Source of the DNA: Micromonospora echinaurantiaca
Lineage (GTDB): Bacteria > Actinomycetota > Actinomycetes > Mycobacteriales > Micromonosporaceae
Assembly (NCBI RefSeq): GCF_900090235.1
Contig: NZ_LT607750.1
Coordinates: 4,455,001 to 4,519,000, forward strand
DNA: 64,000 nt
Reading direction: 5' to 3'
The translations under genes were made by a program, and so were the position numbers. Numbering within the stretch: position 1 is the stretch's first letter; every line of letters begins with the position of its first letter. Below the pieces are notes generated by a model. It was not told the DNA's origin. It saw only the letters and a program-made list of their open reading frames with translations, and did not search any database. Shown in pieces: positions 52,607 to 63,465 of the stretch.

Positions 52607-53437
52607 ATGGCCGCAGCCGCCGACGCAGCGGTGCTGGTCGGCGTCGGCTCGGAACGCAACTACCCGGCGGTTCAGCTGGCCGCGCAGGAGGCCGCCGCGC
52701 ACGAGCGGCAACTGCATCTGCTGCACGCATTCAACTGGACCGCCGCGTTCGAGGCGCCGTCGGTGGCCGAGCCCCGCGCCCGCGCCGAGGAGCTGCTCGC
52801 CGAGGCCCGCCGGATCGCCGCCGAGGTCGCGCCGGATCTGCCGGTGCAGGAGGAGATCGCGGAGGGGCCGGCGGTGGGCGTGCTGGCCCGCCGCTCGGAC
52901 TCGGCGTTCCTGCTGGTGGTGGGCGACGGTGGCATGGCGGCCTGCGCCGACTGCGTACCGGCCGACGCGCCGGCCGTGCAGTTGGCCGCGCGGGCCAGCT
53001 GCCCCGTGCTGGTGGCCCGCCGGGAGCCGCCACCACAGGGGCCGGTGCTGGTCGGCGTGGACGGCACCGCCAGCTCGCGGGCCGCCCTGGAGTGGGCGTT
53101 CGACTGCGCCGCGCGGCGGGGAGCCCGCCTGCTGGCGGTACGGGTGGTCGAGCCGGACGAGACCACCGAGGACACGACCGACCAGCTGGAAGCGATGGTG
53201 GCCCGGTACGCGCACCGCCACCCCGACGTGCCGGTCGAGTGCCACGCGATCCGCGGCGACCCGGGCACCGTCCTGGTCGACCAGTCGCGCTCGGCCCAGC
53301 TGGCCATCGTCGCGGCTCGGGGCGACGAGCCGGCCCGGGGCATGCTCGGCGCGGTGAGCCAGTCGATGCTCTACCACTCACCGGCGCCGGTGATCGTGAT
53401 CCGGGGGCTGACCGGAATTCCGATGGACGGGGCGTAG
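52607..53437 (+). CDS. Universal stress protein, two UspA domains
   Basis: 276 residues from ATG 52607. First domain AVLVGVGSERNYPAVQLAAQ to CPVLVARREPP, second GPVLVGVDGTASSRAALEWA to APVIVIRGLTG. The second domain has the ATP-type start (VGVDGTASS), but the G-x2-G-x9-G(S/T) stretch (VAARGDEPARGMLGAVSQSM) is atypical. In mycobacteria such proteins belong to the DosR dormancy regulon; DevS/DevR lie 8-10 kb downstream here. Ribosome site GGAGGTGATGCC. Confidence 0.87.
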   Translation: MAAAADAAVLVGVGSERNYPAVQLAAQEAAAHERQLHLLHAFNWTAAFEAPSVAEPRARAEELLAEARRIAAEVAPDLPVQEEIAEGPAVGVLARRSDSAFLLVVGDGGMAACADCVPADAPAVQLAARASCPVLVARREPPPQGPVLVGVDGTASSRAALEWAFDCAARRGARLLAVRVVEPDETTEDTTDQLEAMVARYAHRHPDVPVECHAIRGDPGTVLVDQSRSAQLAIVAARGDEPARGMLGAVSQSMLYHSPAPVIVIRGLTGIPMDGA

Positions 53438-53451
53438 CGCCCGGCCGGCGC

Positions 53452-53466
53452 GGGACCAACGGCCCT
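53452..53466 (+). promoter_or_regulatory. DevR-like box GGGAC-CAAC-GGCCCT
   Basis: Imperfect inverted repeat 98 bp before the phosphoketolase gene; same layout as 63387-63401 and, on the other strand, 59456-59469. Confidence 0.45.
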
Positions 53467-53563
53467 GAGCCGTACCGGCACGGTCGGCGAAGCTGGGATC
53501 GGCCCGGATGGATCCGCGCCGTGAAGATGCAGGATTCCCCTACCCGCGAGAGGCTCAGGCAGT

Positions 53564-55966
53564 ATGGACACCGCTCTCGACCTGCACGGCCCCCTGACCG
53601 AAGACGAGCTGCGCCGGCTGGACGCCTACTGGCGGGCGGCGAACTACCTCACCGTGGGGCAGATCTACCTGCTGGACAATCCGCTGCTGCGCGAACCGTT
53701 GACGCCGGAGCACGTCAAGCCGCGGCTGCTGGGCCACTGGGGCACGTCGCCGGGGTTGAACCTGCTCTACGCCCATTTGAACCGGGTGATCGTCAACCGT
53801 GACCTGTCGGCCATGTTCATCACCGGGCCCGGTCACGGCGGGCCGGCGATCGTGGCGAACACCTGGCTGGAGGGCACCTGGAGCGAGAAGTACCACGGCA
53901 CCGGCCGCGACGAGGCGGGCATGGCGCGGCTGTTCCGCCAGTTCTCCTTCCCCGGCGGCATCCCCAGCCACGTGGCCGCGGAGGTGCCGGGTTCGATCCA
54001 CGAGGGCGGCGAGCTGGGGTACGCGCTGAGTCACGCCTACGGCGCCGCGTTCGACCACCCGGACCTGCTGGTGGCCTGCGTGATCGGCGACGGCGAGGCG
54101 GAGACCGGCCCGCTGGCCGGCAGTTGGCTCTCCAACGTCTTCCTCAACCCGGCCCGCGACGGCGCGGTGCTGCCCATCCTGCATCTGAACGGCTACAAGA
54201 TCGCCAATCCCACGGTGCTGGACCGGATCCCCGCCGACGACCTGCTGGAGATGATGCGCGGCTTCGGGTACGAGCCGTACGTGGTGGCCGGTGACGAGCC
54301 GGCGCGGGTGCACCAGGCGCTCGCCGCCACCCTGGACCGGGCGCTGGACGAGATCGCCGCGATCCAGCGCGCCGCCCGCTCCGGCGGCACCGTCGAGCGC
54401 CCCCGCTGGCCGATGATCATCCTGCGTACGCCGAAGGGCTGGACCGGCCCGCGGGACGTGGACGGCAAGCAGGTGGAGGGCACCTACCGCTCGCACCAGG
54501 TGCCGCTGTCCGAGGTGCGCAAGAACCCGGACCACCTGGCCGGGCTGGAGCGCTGGCTGCGCAGCTACCGGCCGGAGGAGCTCTTCGACGCCACCGGCGC
54601 CCCGGTCGCCGAGCTGGCCGACCTGCCGCCGAAGGGCGACCGGCGGATGAGCGCCAACCCGGTCACCAACGGCGGGGTGGTGCTGCGCGAGCTGAACCTG
54701 CCGGACTTCCGCGACTACGCCGTGGACGTGCCCCGGCCGGGCGGGACGGTCGCCGGGGCCACCGGCGCGCTGGGGCCGTGGATCCGGGACGTGATCGCCG
54801 CCAACCCGGAGACGTTCCGGCTCTTCGGCCCGGACGAGGTCACCTCGAACCGGCTCGGTGCCGCGTTCGAGGTCACCGACCGGGCCTGGGTGGCCGGCAC
54901 GGCGCCGGGGGACGACCACCTCTCCCCCGACGGCCGGGTGATGGAGGTGCTCTCCGAGCACCTGTGCCAGGGCTGGCTGGAGGGCTACCTGCTGACCGGC
55001 CGGCACGGCATCTTCACCAGCTACGAGGCGTTCATCCACATCGTCGACTCGATGGTCAACCAGCACGCCAAGTGGCTGAAGGTGACCCGGGGCATCCCCT
55101 GGCGGCAGCCGGTGGCCTCGCTGAACTACCTGCTCTCCAGCCACGTGTGGCGGCAGGACCACAACGGCTTCTCGCACCAGGACCCGGGCTTCATCGACCA
55201 CGTGATGAACAAGAAGGCCGAGGTGGTGCGGGTCTACCTGCCGCCGGACGGGAACACCCTGCTCTCCACCATGGACCACTGCCTGCGCAGCCGGCACTAC
55301 ATCAACGTGGTGGTTGCCGGCAAGCAGCCCGCCCCGAACTGGCTGTCGATGGACGAGGCGATCCAGCACGCCCGGCGCGGCATCGGCATCTGGGACTGGG
55401 CCAGCAACGACCAGGGCAGCGAGCCGGACGTGGTGCTCGCCTGCGCCGGGGACGTGCCGACGCTGGAGACCCTCGCCGCCGCGGACCTGCTGCACCGGCA
55501 CCTGCCGGAGCTGAAGGTACGGGTGGTCAACGTGGTGGACCTGATGCGGCTCCAGCCACCCTCGGAGCACCCGCACGGCCTGTCCGACAAGGAGTTCGAC
55601 ACGATCTTCACGCAGAGCCGGCCGGTGATCTTCGCGTACCACGGCTACCCGTGGCTGATCCACCGGCTCACCTACCGGCGTACCAACCACGACAACCTGC
55701 ACGTGCGCGGCTACAAGGAGGAGGGCACCACGACCACGCCGTTCGACATGGTGATGCTCAACGACCTCGACCGGTTCCACCTGGTCATCGACGTCATCGA
55801 CCGGGTGCCGGGGCTGGCCGCGCGGGCCGCGCACCTGCGTCAGGAGATGGTCGACGCCCGCCAGTCCTGCCGGGACTACACCCGCCGCTACGGCGAGGAC
55901 GACCCGCGGGTGGCGGAGTGGCGCTGGATCCGGGAGACCGAGCCGAGCCTGCGGGGCGGGCAGTGA
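53564..55966 (+). CDS. xfp: Xylulose-5-P/fructose-6-P phosphoketolase
   Basis: 800 residues. [60 protein letters not shown], ThDP motif [16 protein letters not shown] with the NGYKIANP end, [20 protein letters not shown] and the C-terminal [13 protein letters not shown] block are all family signatures; length is standard. It splits xylulose-5-phosphate or fructose-6-phosphate into acetyl phosphate plus an aldose phosphate, giving ATP without oxygen through acetate kinase. The stress-protein gene follows 50 bp later, probably in one operon. Confidence 0.95.
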   Translation: MDTALDLHGPLTEDELRRLDAYWRAANYLTVGQIYLLDNPLLREPLTPEHVKPRLLGHWGTSPGLNLLYAHLNRVIVNRDLSAMFITGPGHGGPAIVANTWLEGTWSEKYHGTGRDEAGMARLFRQFSFPGGIPSHVAAEVPGSIHEGGELGYALSHAYGAAFDHPDLLVACVIGDGEAETGPLAGSWLSNVFLNPARDGAVLPILHLNGYKIANPTVLDRIPADDLLEMMRGFGYEPYVVAGDEPARVHQALAATLDRALDEIAAIQRAARSGGTVERPRWPMIILRTPKGWTGPRDVDGKQVEGTYRSHQVPLSEVRKNPDHLAGLERWLRSYRPEELFDATGAPVAELADLPPKGDRRMSANPVTNGGVVLRELNLPDFRDYAVDVPRPGGTVAGATGALGPWIRDVIAANPETFRLFGPDEVTSNRLGAAFEVTDRAWVAGTAPGDDHLSPDGRVMEVLSEHLCQGWLEGYLLTGRHGIFTSYEAFIHIVDSMVNQHAKWLKVTRGIPWRQPVASLNYLLSSHVWRQDHNGFSHQDPGFIDHVMNKKAEVVRVYLPPDGNTLLSTMDHCLRSRHYINVVVAGKQPAPNWLSMDEAIQHARRGIGIWDWASNDQGSEPDVVLACAGDVPTLETLAAADLLHRHLPELKVRVVNVVDLMRLQPPSEHPHGLSDKEFDTIFTQSRPVIFAYHGYPWLIHRLTYRRTNHDNLHVRGYKEEGTTTTPFDMVMLNDLDRFHLVIDVIDRVPGLAARAAHLRQEMVDARQSCRDYTRRYGEDDPRVAEWRWIRETEPSLRGGQ

Positions 55967-56015
55967 GCGCGCGGGCGGTGGTCGCGCACGCTGGCCCGGG
56001 CGAGGCGGACGGCGG

Positions 56016-56891
56016 GTGGACCCGATGAGCGGCGCCGAGATCCTGGTCGGCTACGACGGCTCCACCGAGGCCGCGCGGGCGCTGGAGTGGGCGTTGGACG
56101 AGGCCGGCCGCAGCGGCCGCCCGGTCCGGCTGGCGTACGTCTACGAGTGGCTCACCGTGGCCGGCTGGCTCGGCCCCGGCATCGCCCCCGGCGTCTGGCC
56201 GGACGAGACGGCCCGGCGGCAGGTCGAGGACCTGGTGCGCAAGGCGACGGCGGACGCCGCCGCGACGAGCCCGGGCGTGACCGTGCACGGCGAGGTGTTC
56301 GACGGGCCACCCGCGCTGGTGCTGGAGGAACGGTCGGCGAGTGCCGGCCTGCTGGTGCTCGGCAGCCGCGGGCACGGCGGCTTCACCGGGTTGCTCGCCG
56401 GGTCGACCGCGGTGGCCGTCGCCGGCCACGCGCACTGCCCGGTGGTGGTGGTCCGCGGTGAACCCGGCCGGCGGGCCGGGCACATCGCGGTCGGCGTGGA
56501 CGGCTCGGAGTTCTCGCTGGTGGCGCTCGGTTTCGCGGTCGAGCAGGCGGCGGCCCGGCGGGTGCCGCTGCGCGTGCTGCGGGCCGCGCACCCGCCCGCC
56601 GGCCAGCGGTCCCCGTCCGGCCCGGAGGAACGGGAGGCGGTGGCCACCGACCGGGCCGAGTTGGAGGAGGCGCTGGCCCGTTGGCGGCCCGCCTTCCCCG
56701 ACGTCGAGGTGACCATCGAGGTGGCGTCCGCCGCGCCTGCCGCCCTGCTGGTCGAGGCCAGCCGCAACGCTCAGCTGGTGGTGGTCGGCAGCCGCGGTCG
56801 CGGCGGGCTGCGCGGGATGCTGCTCGGTTCGGTCAGCCAGCAGCTCATCCAGCACGCCCACTGCCCGGTCGCGGTGGTCCGCGAGCGCTGA
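56016..56891 (+). CDS. Universal stress protein, two UspA domains
   Basis: 291 residues from GTG 56016 (ATG 56025 gives 288). First domain EILVGYDGSTEAARALEWAL to GLLVLGSRGHGGFTGLLAGS and CPVVVVRGE; second HIAVGVDGSEFSLVALGFAV to LVVVGSRGRGGLRGMLLGSV and CPVAVVRER. Both have the ATP-binding G-x2-G-x9-G-S pattern, unlike the stress protein at 52607. Co-directional with phosphoketolase. Ends at a strong hairpin. Confidence 0.9.
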   Translation: MDPMSGAEILVGYDGSTEAARALEWALDEAGRSGRPVRLAYVYEWLTVAGWLGPGIAPGVWPDETARRQVEDLVRKATADAAATSPGVTVHGEVFDGPPALVLEERSASAGLLVLGSRGHGGFTGLLAGSTAVAVAGHAHCPVVVVRGEPGRRAGHIAVGVDGSEFSLVALGFAVEQAAARRVPLRVLRAAHPPAGQRSPSGPEEREAVATDRAELEEALARWRPAFPDVEVTIEVASAAPAALLVEASRNAQLVVVGSRGRGGLRGMLLGSVSQQLIQHAHCPVAVVRER

Positions 56892-56895
56892 CCAC

Positions 56896-56925
56896 CCGGG
56901 GGCGGGGACAACACCCCGCCCCCGG
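56896..56925. terminator. Bidirectional terminator
   Basis: CCGGGGGCGGGG / CCCCGCCCCCGG with a 6-base loop, between convergent genes. Confidence 0.8.
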
Positions 56926-56953
56926 CGCCGGTCGCACCGCCGGCGCGGGCGGC

Positions 56954-59293
56954 TCAGTGACCGGCGTCGGCGGGCGGGGCGAGCGAGAAGTAGTCCTCCT
57001 CTTCCTGCGCCAGGTGCAGCCGGAGCACGGCCTCCAGCCCGTAGAGCGTGGCGAGCAGGTCGGTCACCTGGTCGGCCCGGAGCCGACCGTCGTCGGCGCC
57101 GGCCAGGTGCGCGCCGATCCGGTCCACCTGCCGCCGGATCTCCACGTGCGCCCGGCTCATCGTGGAGGTCGCCTCCGCGCTGCCCAGCGGACCGGCCAGC
57201 GCGGGATAGAGCTGCCGCTCCTCGGCGGCCGCGTGCGGCAGCACCTCGTCGGTGAGCCGGCGGTGCGCGGCGCGCAGCGCGGGCAGGCACTCCGGCGAGT
57301 CCGGGCGGGTGGCGACCAGGTCGGCGGTGTCCCGCAGCCCGGCCAGCACGTCCCGCATCGCGGCGTTCTCGCCGGCGAACCGGTCGAGCAGGTCCCGGGT
57401 GCCGGGCGCGACCTCGCGGCGGCGCAGTCCGCCGCCGAGGGCGCGCAGCGCGTTGACGATGACCAGCACGTCGATGCCCTCCTGGAGGAACGCGCCGGCG
57501 ACCGGTGGCAGCCGGCCGGCCGCCGCGACCAGCATGGCGAGCACCGCCAGCCCCATCCCGACGGCGGCGCTCTGCACGGCGATCCGGCGGGCGTACCGGG
57601 CGATCTCCACCGCGTCGGCCAGCCGGTCCAGCCGGTCCACGGTCAGCACCGCGTCGGCGACGTCGGCGGAGGCGGTCGCCCCGGTGGCTCCCATCGCCAC
57701 GCCGACGTGCGCCTCGGCGAGCGCGGGAGCGTCGTTCACCCCGTCGCCGACCATCACGGTGACCGCCCGGCCGGCCTCCGCCCGGACCCGGTCGACCTTC
57801 TCCCGGGGGGTGCACCGGGCCAGCACGTCGTCCACGCCGACCAGCTGGGCGACCTGCTCGGCGGTGCCCGGCCGGTCGCCGGTGACCATCACGATCCGGC
57901 GCAGGCCGGCCGCGCGCAGCCGGCGTACGGTGCGCCGGGCGTCGGGGCGTACCGGATCCTCCAGCAGCACCGCGCCGAGCGCGCCTGCCTCGTCACCGAC
58001 CCAGACCACCGAGCTGCCGGCCAGTTCGGCCCGCTGCCGGGCCCGCTCGGCCCAGTCGGGCAGCTCGCCGCCGAACTGGCCGACCCGGACCAGGCGCCCG
58101 TCGACCCGGCCGGTGACGCCGCGACCGGGCTCCTCGGTCACCTCGGTCGGCTCTGTCAGCGGCAGGCCACGCGCCCGGGCCTGGCCGACCAGTGCGGTGG
58201 CCAGCACGTGCGGCGACAGCTGCTCGACGGAGGCGGCCAGCCGCAGCACCTCGTCCCGGTCGACGCCGGGGCCGGCGACCGTCTCCGCGGCTCGCGGCCG
58301 CCCGGCGGTGAGCGTGCCGGTCTTGTCGACGAGCAGGGTGCGGGCCCGGCCGAGCAGTTCGAGCGAACCGCCGTCGCGGACCAGCACGCCGCGCCGCGCG
58401 GTCCGGGACAGCCCGGAGACGATCGCGATCGGCGTGGCCAGCAGCAGCGGGCAGGGGGTCGCCACCACCAGCACCGCCACCGCCCGGGCCAGCTCACCGG
58501 AGAGCAGCCAGCCCAGGCCGGCCAGCGCGAGGGTGAACGGGACGAAGGCCGCCGCGTACCGGTCGGCGAGGCGGACCATCGGCGCCTTGCGGGCGGTCGC
58601 CTCCTCGGCCAGCCGGACGATCCCGGCGTACGTGCTGCCGGCCGCGCTGGTCGTCGCGCGCAGCCCGAAGCCGGCCCCGGCGTTGACCACGCCGCTGGCC
58701 ACCGCCTCCCCGGCCGCCCGCTGGACCAGCTGGGACTCTCCGGTGACCACCGACTCGTCCAGGGTGGCGGCGGCCTCCAGCACGCCGTCGACACCGACCA
58801 CGTCGCCGGGGCCGACCAGCAGCCGGTCCCCCGCCGCGATCCGGTCGACCGGCACCACCTCGATCCCGCCGTCCGCGGTGCGCCGCCGGGCGGTGCGCGG
58901 GGCACGGGCGAGCAGCGCGCGCAGGTCGCGGGTCGCCCGCCGCTGGGCGTACGCCTCCAGCGACCGGCCGGTGACCAGCATCACCGCGATCACCGCGCCG
59001 GCGAGGTACTCGCCGACGCCGAGCGCGCCGGCCAGCGCCAGCACGGCGATCACGTCCACGCCGAACCGTCGGCGCCACAGGTCGCGCAGCACCGACCAGG
59101 CCGCCGGCAGCAGGGCGACCAGGGTCAGCGCGGCCCAGATCAGGTTCGCCGCGTCCCGCCGGCCGGCCAGCCAGAACCCGGCCCCGACCAGCACCACGGC
59201 GGTCGAGCCGACCAGCGGCGCCCACGTCGCCCAGCGCGCCGCGGCCCGCCGCACCGGATGCTCCGGTACGCACTCCGTCGGCTCGGCCCCCAC
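56954..59293 (-). CDS. P1B-type metal ATPase fused to a hemerythrin-like domain
   Basis: 779 residues from GTG 59293; the open frame runs on upstream through a Gly/Pro-coding repeat tract and has no better start. Residues 1-610: CtpD-like P1B ATPase with TGES (184-187), ion motif TPCPLLLATP (279-288), phosphorylation site Asp323 in DKTGTLT, SPHVLATALV and GDGVNDAPALAEA. No N-terminal metal-binding CxxC domain. Residues about 620-779: hemerythrin/HHE-like four-helix region with EVLPHAAAEERQLYPAL, MSRAHVEIRRQVDRIG and VLRLHLAQEEEDYFSL, giving His/Glu ligands for a di-iron centre. Suggests export of a metal (Fe, Co or Zn) tied to iron or oxygen sensing. Confidence 0.88.
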   Translation of the reverse strand: MGAEPTECVPEHPVRRAAARWATWAPLVGSTAVVLVGAGFWLAGRRDAANLIWAALTLVALLPAAWSVLRDLWRRRFGVDVIAVLALAGALGVGEYLAGAVIAVMLVTGRSLEAYAQRRATRDLRALLARAPRTARRRTADGGIEVVPVDRIAAGDRLLVGPGDVVGVDGVLEAAATLDESVVTGESQLVQRAAGEAVASGVVNAGAGFGLRATTSAAGSTYAGIVRLAEEATARKAPMVRLADRYAAAFVPFTLALAGLGWLLSGELARAVAVLVVATPCPLLLATPIAIVSGLSRTARRGVLVRDGGSLELLGRARTLLVDKTGTLTAGRPRAAETVAGPGVDRDEVLRLAASVEQLSPHVLATALVGQARARGLPLTEPTEVTEEPGRGVTGRVDGRLVRVGQFGGELPDWAERARQRAELAGSSVVWVGDEAGALGAVLLEDPVRPDARRTVRRLRAAGLRRIVMVTGDRPGTAEQVAQLVGVDDVLARCTPREKVDRVRAEAGRAVTVMVGDGVNDAPALAEAHVGVAMGATGATASADVADAVLTVDRLDRLADAVEIARYARRIAVQSAAVGMGLAVLAMLVAAAGRLPPVAGAFLQEGIDVLVIVNALRALGGGLRRREVAPGTRDLLDRFAGENAAMRDVLAGLRDTADLVATRPDSPECLPALRAAHRRLTDEVLPHAAAEERQLYPALAGPLGSAEATSTMSRAHVEIRRQVDRIGAHLAGADDGRLRADQVTDLLATLYGLEAVLRLHLAQEEEDYFSLAPPADAGH

Positions 59294-59392
59294 CCTGCGG
59301 ATCGTCCCAGTTCCGGCGGCGGACGGCGGGCGGTTCGTCCCGCCGGGTCGCGGCGCCCGCGCCGGGGCGGACCGGGGCCGGACGGGCGGACC

Positions 59393-59446
59393 GGGCGGAC
59401 CGGGCGGGGCGTGCGGGCCGGGCGGACCGGGCGGGGCGTGCGGGCC
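59393..59446 (+). repeat. 27-bp G-rich tandem repeat (two exact copies)
   Basis: Copies at 59393-59419 and 59420-59446 plus a partial third, built from GGGCGG, GGACC and GCGTGC words, between divergent genes. Confidence 0.6.
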
Positions 59447-59455
59447 GGGCGGGGC

Positions 59456-59492
59456 GGGCCCAAGGACCCGGCGACGGCGGGACCTGGGGACC
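59456..59492. promoter_or_regulatory. DevR-like box pair in the ATPase/nitroreductase gap
   Basis: GGGCCCAAGGACCC (59456-59469; reverse strand GGGTC-CTTG-GGCCC) and GGGACCTGGGGACC (59479-59492), 23 bp apart, between the divergent ATPase and nitroreductase genes. Confidence 0.4.
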
Positions 59493-59590
59493 GTGCGGCG
59501 GTCCGGCGGATGTCGCAGGATGGGAGCGGCAACCCCGCCCGCGACGCCACCAGCGTGCGGCACGATGGGGAGAGACGAAAGGTCGTGACG

Positions 59591-60601
59591 ATGAGCCACG
59601 AGACGCCGGCGAGCGACCGGCCGCTGACCACCGCGCTCGCGGAGGCGGCCGCCATGGCCGGTCACGCCCCGTCGGTGCACAACACCCAACCGTGGCGGTG
59701 GCGGGTGCTGCCCGACGCGCTGGAGCTGCACGCGGTCCCCGACCGCCGGCTCACCGCGACCGACCCGGACGGGCGGCTGCTGGCGATCAGCTGCGGCACG
59801 GCGCTGCACCACGCCCGGCTGGCGCTGGCCGCCGAGGGCTGGACGGCGATGGTGGAGCGGCTGCCCAACCCGGACGACGCCCAGCTGCTGGCCCGGCTGA
59901 CCGGCTTCTCCCGCACCGGCGCCGACCCGGACGCGATGCACATGGTGCAGTGCATGCAGGTGCGACACACCGACCGGCGTCCGGTCAGCGACGAGCCGGT
60001 GTCCACCGCCGCACTAGGGCAGATCAGCTCGGCGGTCGCCGCCGAGGGTTGCCGGTTGCAGATCCTCGACCAGGACCAGGTGATGGAGCTGGCCGCCGCG
60101 GCCGGGCACGCCGCCACGGTGGAGGCGGAGGACCCGCAGCTGCGCGAGGAGCTGGACTACTGGACCAGCCGGGCCGGCACCGGCACCGGGCTGCCCCCGG
60201 AGGTGCTGCCCGAGCAGCCGCCGCAGACCACCGTGCCGGGCCGGGACTTCGGCCGCCCCGGCAGCCTGCCGATCGGCCCGGGCCACGACCGGGCGGCGGT
60301 GTACGCGCTGCTCTACGGCGACGAGGACGAGCGGGACAGCTGGCTGCACGCCGGCGAGGCGCTCTCCGCGGCGTGGCTGACCGCCACCCGGCAGGGCGTA
60401 TCGGTGGTGCCGCTGAGCGGGGTGGTGGAGGTGGAGCGCACCCGGCAGACGCTGCGCCGGCTGCTGGCCGGGCTCGGCCACCCGTACATCGTGCTGCGCC
60501 TGGGGATCGCGGACCCGGCGCACGCCGGGCCGCCGCACACCCCGCGGCTGCCGGTGGAGCAGGTGGTGGACACCTCGGCGGTACGCGGCGGGCAGGGCTG
60601 A
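59591..60601 (+). CDS. Acg-like nitroreductase-family protein
   Basis: 336 residues from ATG 59591. AAMAGHAPSVHNTQPWRWRV near residue 22 is the signature of the Acg/Rv3131-type proteins; further blocks are ELHAVPDRRLTATDPDGRLL, ISCGTALHHARLALAAEG, MQVRHTDRRPVS and VVPLSGVVEVERTRQTLRRL. These FMN-binding-fold proteins are DosR-regulon members in mycobacteria and may sequester flavin. DevS starts 42 bp after its stop, so it is likely co-transcribed with the kinase. Confidence 0.87.
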   Translation: MSHETPASDRPLTTALAEAAAMAGHAPSVHNTQPWRWRVLPDALELHAVPDRRLTATDPDGRLLAISCGTALHHARLALAAEGWTAMVERLPNPDDAQLLARLTGFSRTGADPDAMHMVQCMQVRHTDRRPVSDEPVSTAALGQISSAVAAEGCRLQILDQDQVMELAAAAGHAATVEAEDPQLREELDYWTSRAGTGTGLPPEVLPEQPPQTTVPGRDFGRPGSLPIGPGHDRAAVYALLYGDEDERDSWLHAGEALSAAWLTATRQGVSVVPLSGVVEVERTRQTLRRLLAGLGHPYIVLRLGIADPAHAGPPHTPRLPVEQVVDTSAVRGGQG

Positions 60602-60633
60602 CGCGCTCGTGCCGGCGGCCGGCCGGTCGTTAA

Positions 60634-62379
<1,746 letters not shown>

Positions 62380-62427
62380 CCCTCCCTGACCTACCCCGGC
62401 CACGACCGCATGGGGCGCTCGTACGGA

Positions 62428-62465
62428 GAACGAGTGGCATCCGGGCGCGACGAGGCCACTCGTTC
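62428..62465. terminator. Bidirectional hairpin between devS and devR
   Basis: GAACGAGTGGC / GCCACTCGTTC with a 16-base loop. Confidence 0.65.
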
Positions 62466-62512
62466 CCAGAAAGTGCGCGCCGGGGTCGGCGGGCGGGGAG
62501 AGCGGTGGCGGG

Positions 62513-63154
62513 TCAGTGGGTGGTCTTGCCGAGCAGGCGGGTGGCCAGGACGGCGGCCTGCGTGCGGCGCTCCAGGCCCAGCTTGGCCAGCACGCTGGAG
62601 ACGTAGTTCTTGACCGTCTTCTCGGCCAGGAACATCTTGCCGGCGATCTCCCGGTTGGTGAGCCCCTCGGCCACGTACTCCAGGATCCGCCGCTCCTGGT
62701 CGGTGAGGTCCTTCAGCTCCCGGGGCTGCTCGACGCCGCTGCGGATCCGCTCCAGCACCCGGGTGGTGATCGCCGGGTCGAGCAGCGACTGCCCGGCCGC
62801 CACCCGGCGTACCGCGTCGACCAGGTCGGTGCCGCGGATCTGCTTGAGCACGTAGCCGGCCGCGCCGGCCATGATCGCCGCGAACAGCGCCTCGTCGTCC
62901 TCGTACGAGGTGAGGATCAGACCCTTGATCGAGGAGTCCACGGCCCGGACGTCGCGGCACACGTCGATGCCGTTGCCGTCGGGCAGCCGGGCGTCGAGGA
63001 TGGCCACGTCCGGCCGCAGCGCCGGGATCCGCCGCGCCGCCTCCTGGGCGGAGCCAGACTCGCCGACCACTTCGATGTCACCGCTGCTGGTCAGCAGGTC
63101 GGCAAGGCCACGACGGACGACCTCGTGGTCGTCGAGGAGGAACACCCGGATCAT
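62513..63154 (-). CDS. devR: DevR/DosR-type NarL-family response regulator
   Basis: 213 residues: MIRVFLLDDHEVVRRGLADL, phosphosite Asp54 in VAILDARLPDGNGI, LTSYEDDEALFAAIMAGAAG then YVLKQIRGTDL (Lys), and the LuxR-type helix-turn-helix LTDQERRILEYVAEGLTNRE followed by LAEKTVKNYVSSVLAKLGLE. Length and residues match mycobacterial DosR closely. With DevS it would switch on anaerobic/dormancy genes; candidate boxes lie before the phosphoketolase, ATPase/nitroreductase and second nitroreductase genes. Confidence 0.92.
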   Translation of the reverse strand: MIRVFLLDDHEVVRRGLADLLTSSGDIEVVGESGSAQEAARRIPALRPDVAILDARLPDGNGIDVCRDVRAVDSSIKGLILTSYEDDEALFAAIMAGAAGYVLKQIRGTDLVDAVRRVAAGQSLLDPAITTRVLERIRSGVEQPRELKDLTDQERRILEYVAEGLTNREIAGKMFLAEKTVKNYVSSVLAKLGLERRTQAAVLATRLLGKTTH

Positions 63155-63386
63155 TCCTCGTTTCTACCCGCCGCCGGGCGGATCGGCACGGGCCGAAGGT
63201 CCCGAACCGCCGTGACCTGCGGCCGAACGGACAGCCGACGCCACGGGTGACCGACCGGGCGGAACGGACGCGGCCGCACCAGCGGCGGGCGGTGGCAGGC
63301 CGCCGGAGGCGGGCGGGCGGACCTGGCCCGGCGGGTGCGCACAAGGCCGTTGACCTGCGGCGGGGGGCGCTCGGGCCCGGGCGGAC

Positions 63387-63401
63387 GGGACGTCCGGCCC
63401 T
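63387..63401 (+). promoter_or_regulatory. DevR-like box GGGAC-GTCC-GGCCCT
   Basis: 65 bp before the second nitroreductase start and 233 bp from the devR start; same layout as 53452-53466. Confidence 0.45.
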
Positions 63402-63465
63402 GTCCGGCCCGGTGCCGGCCGGGGCACGGTGGAGAGGAACCCGGCGAGTGCCGAAGGAGCCGAAG

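Noticed and set aside
56681..59588. Plus-strand frames of up to 1306 residues over the metal ATPase
   Set aside because: Composition is typical of antisense frames in high-GC DNA; only the last 336 residues, the nitroreductase, are real.
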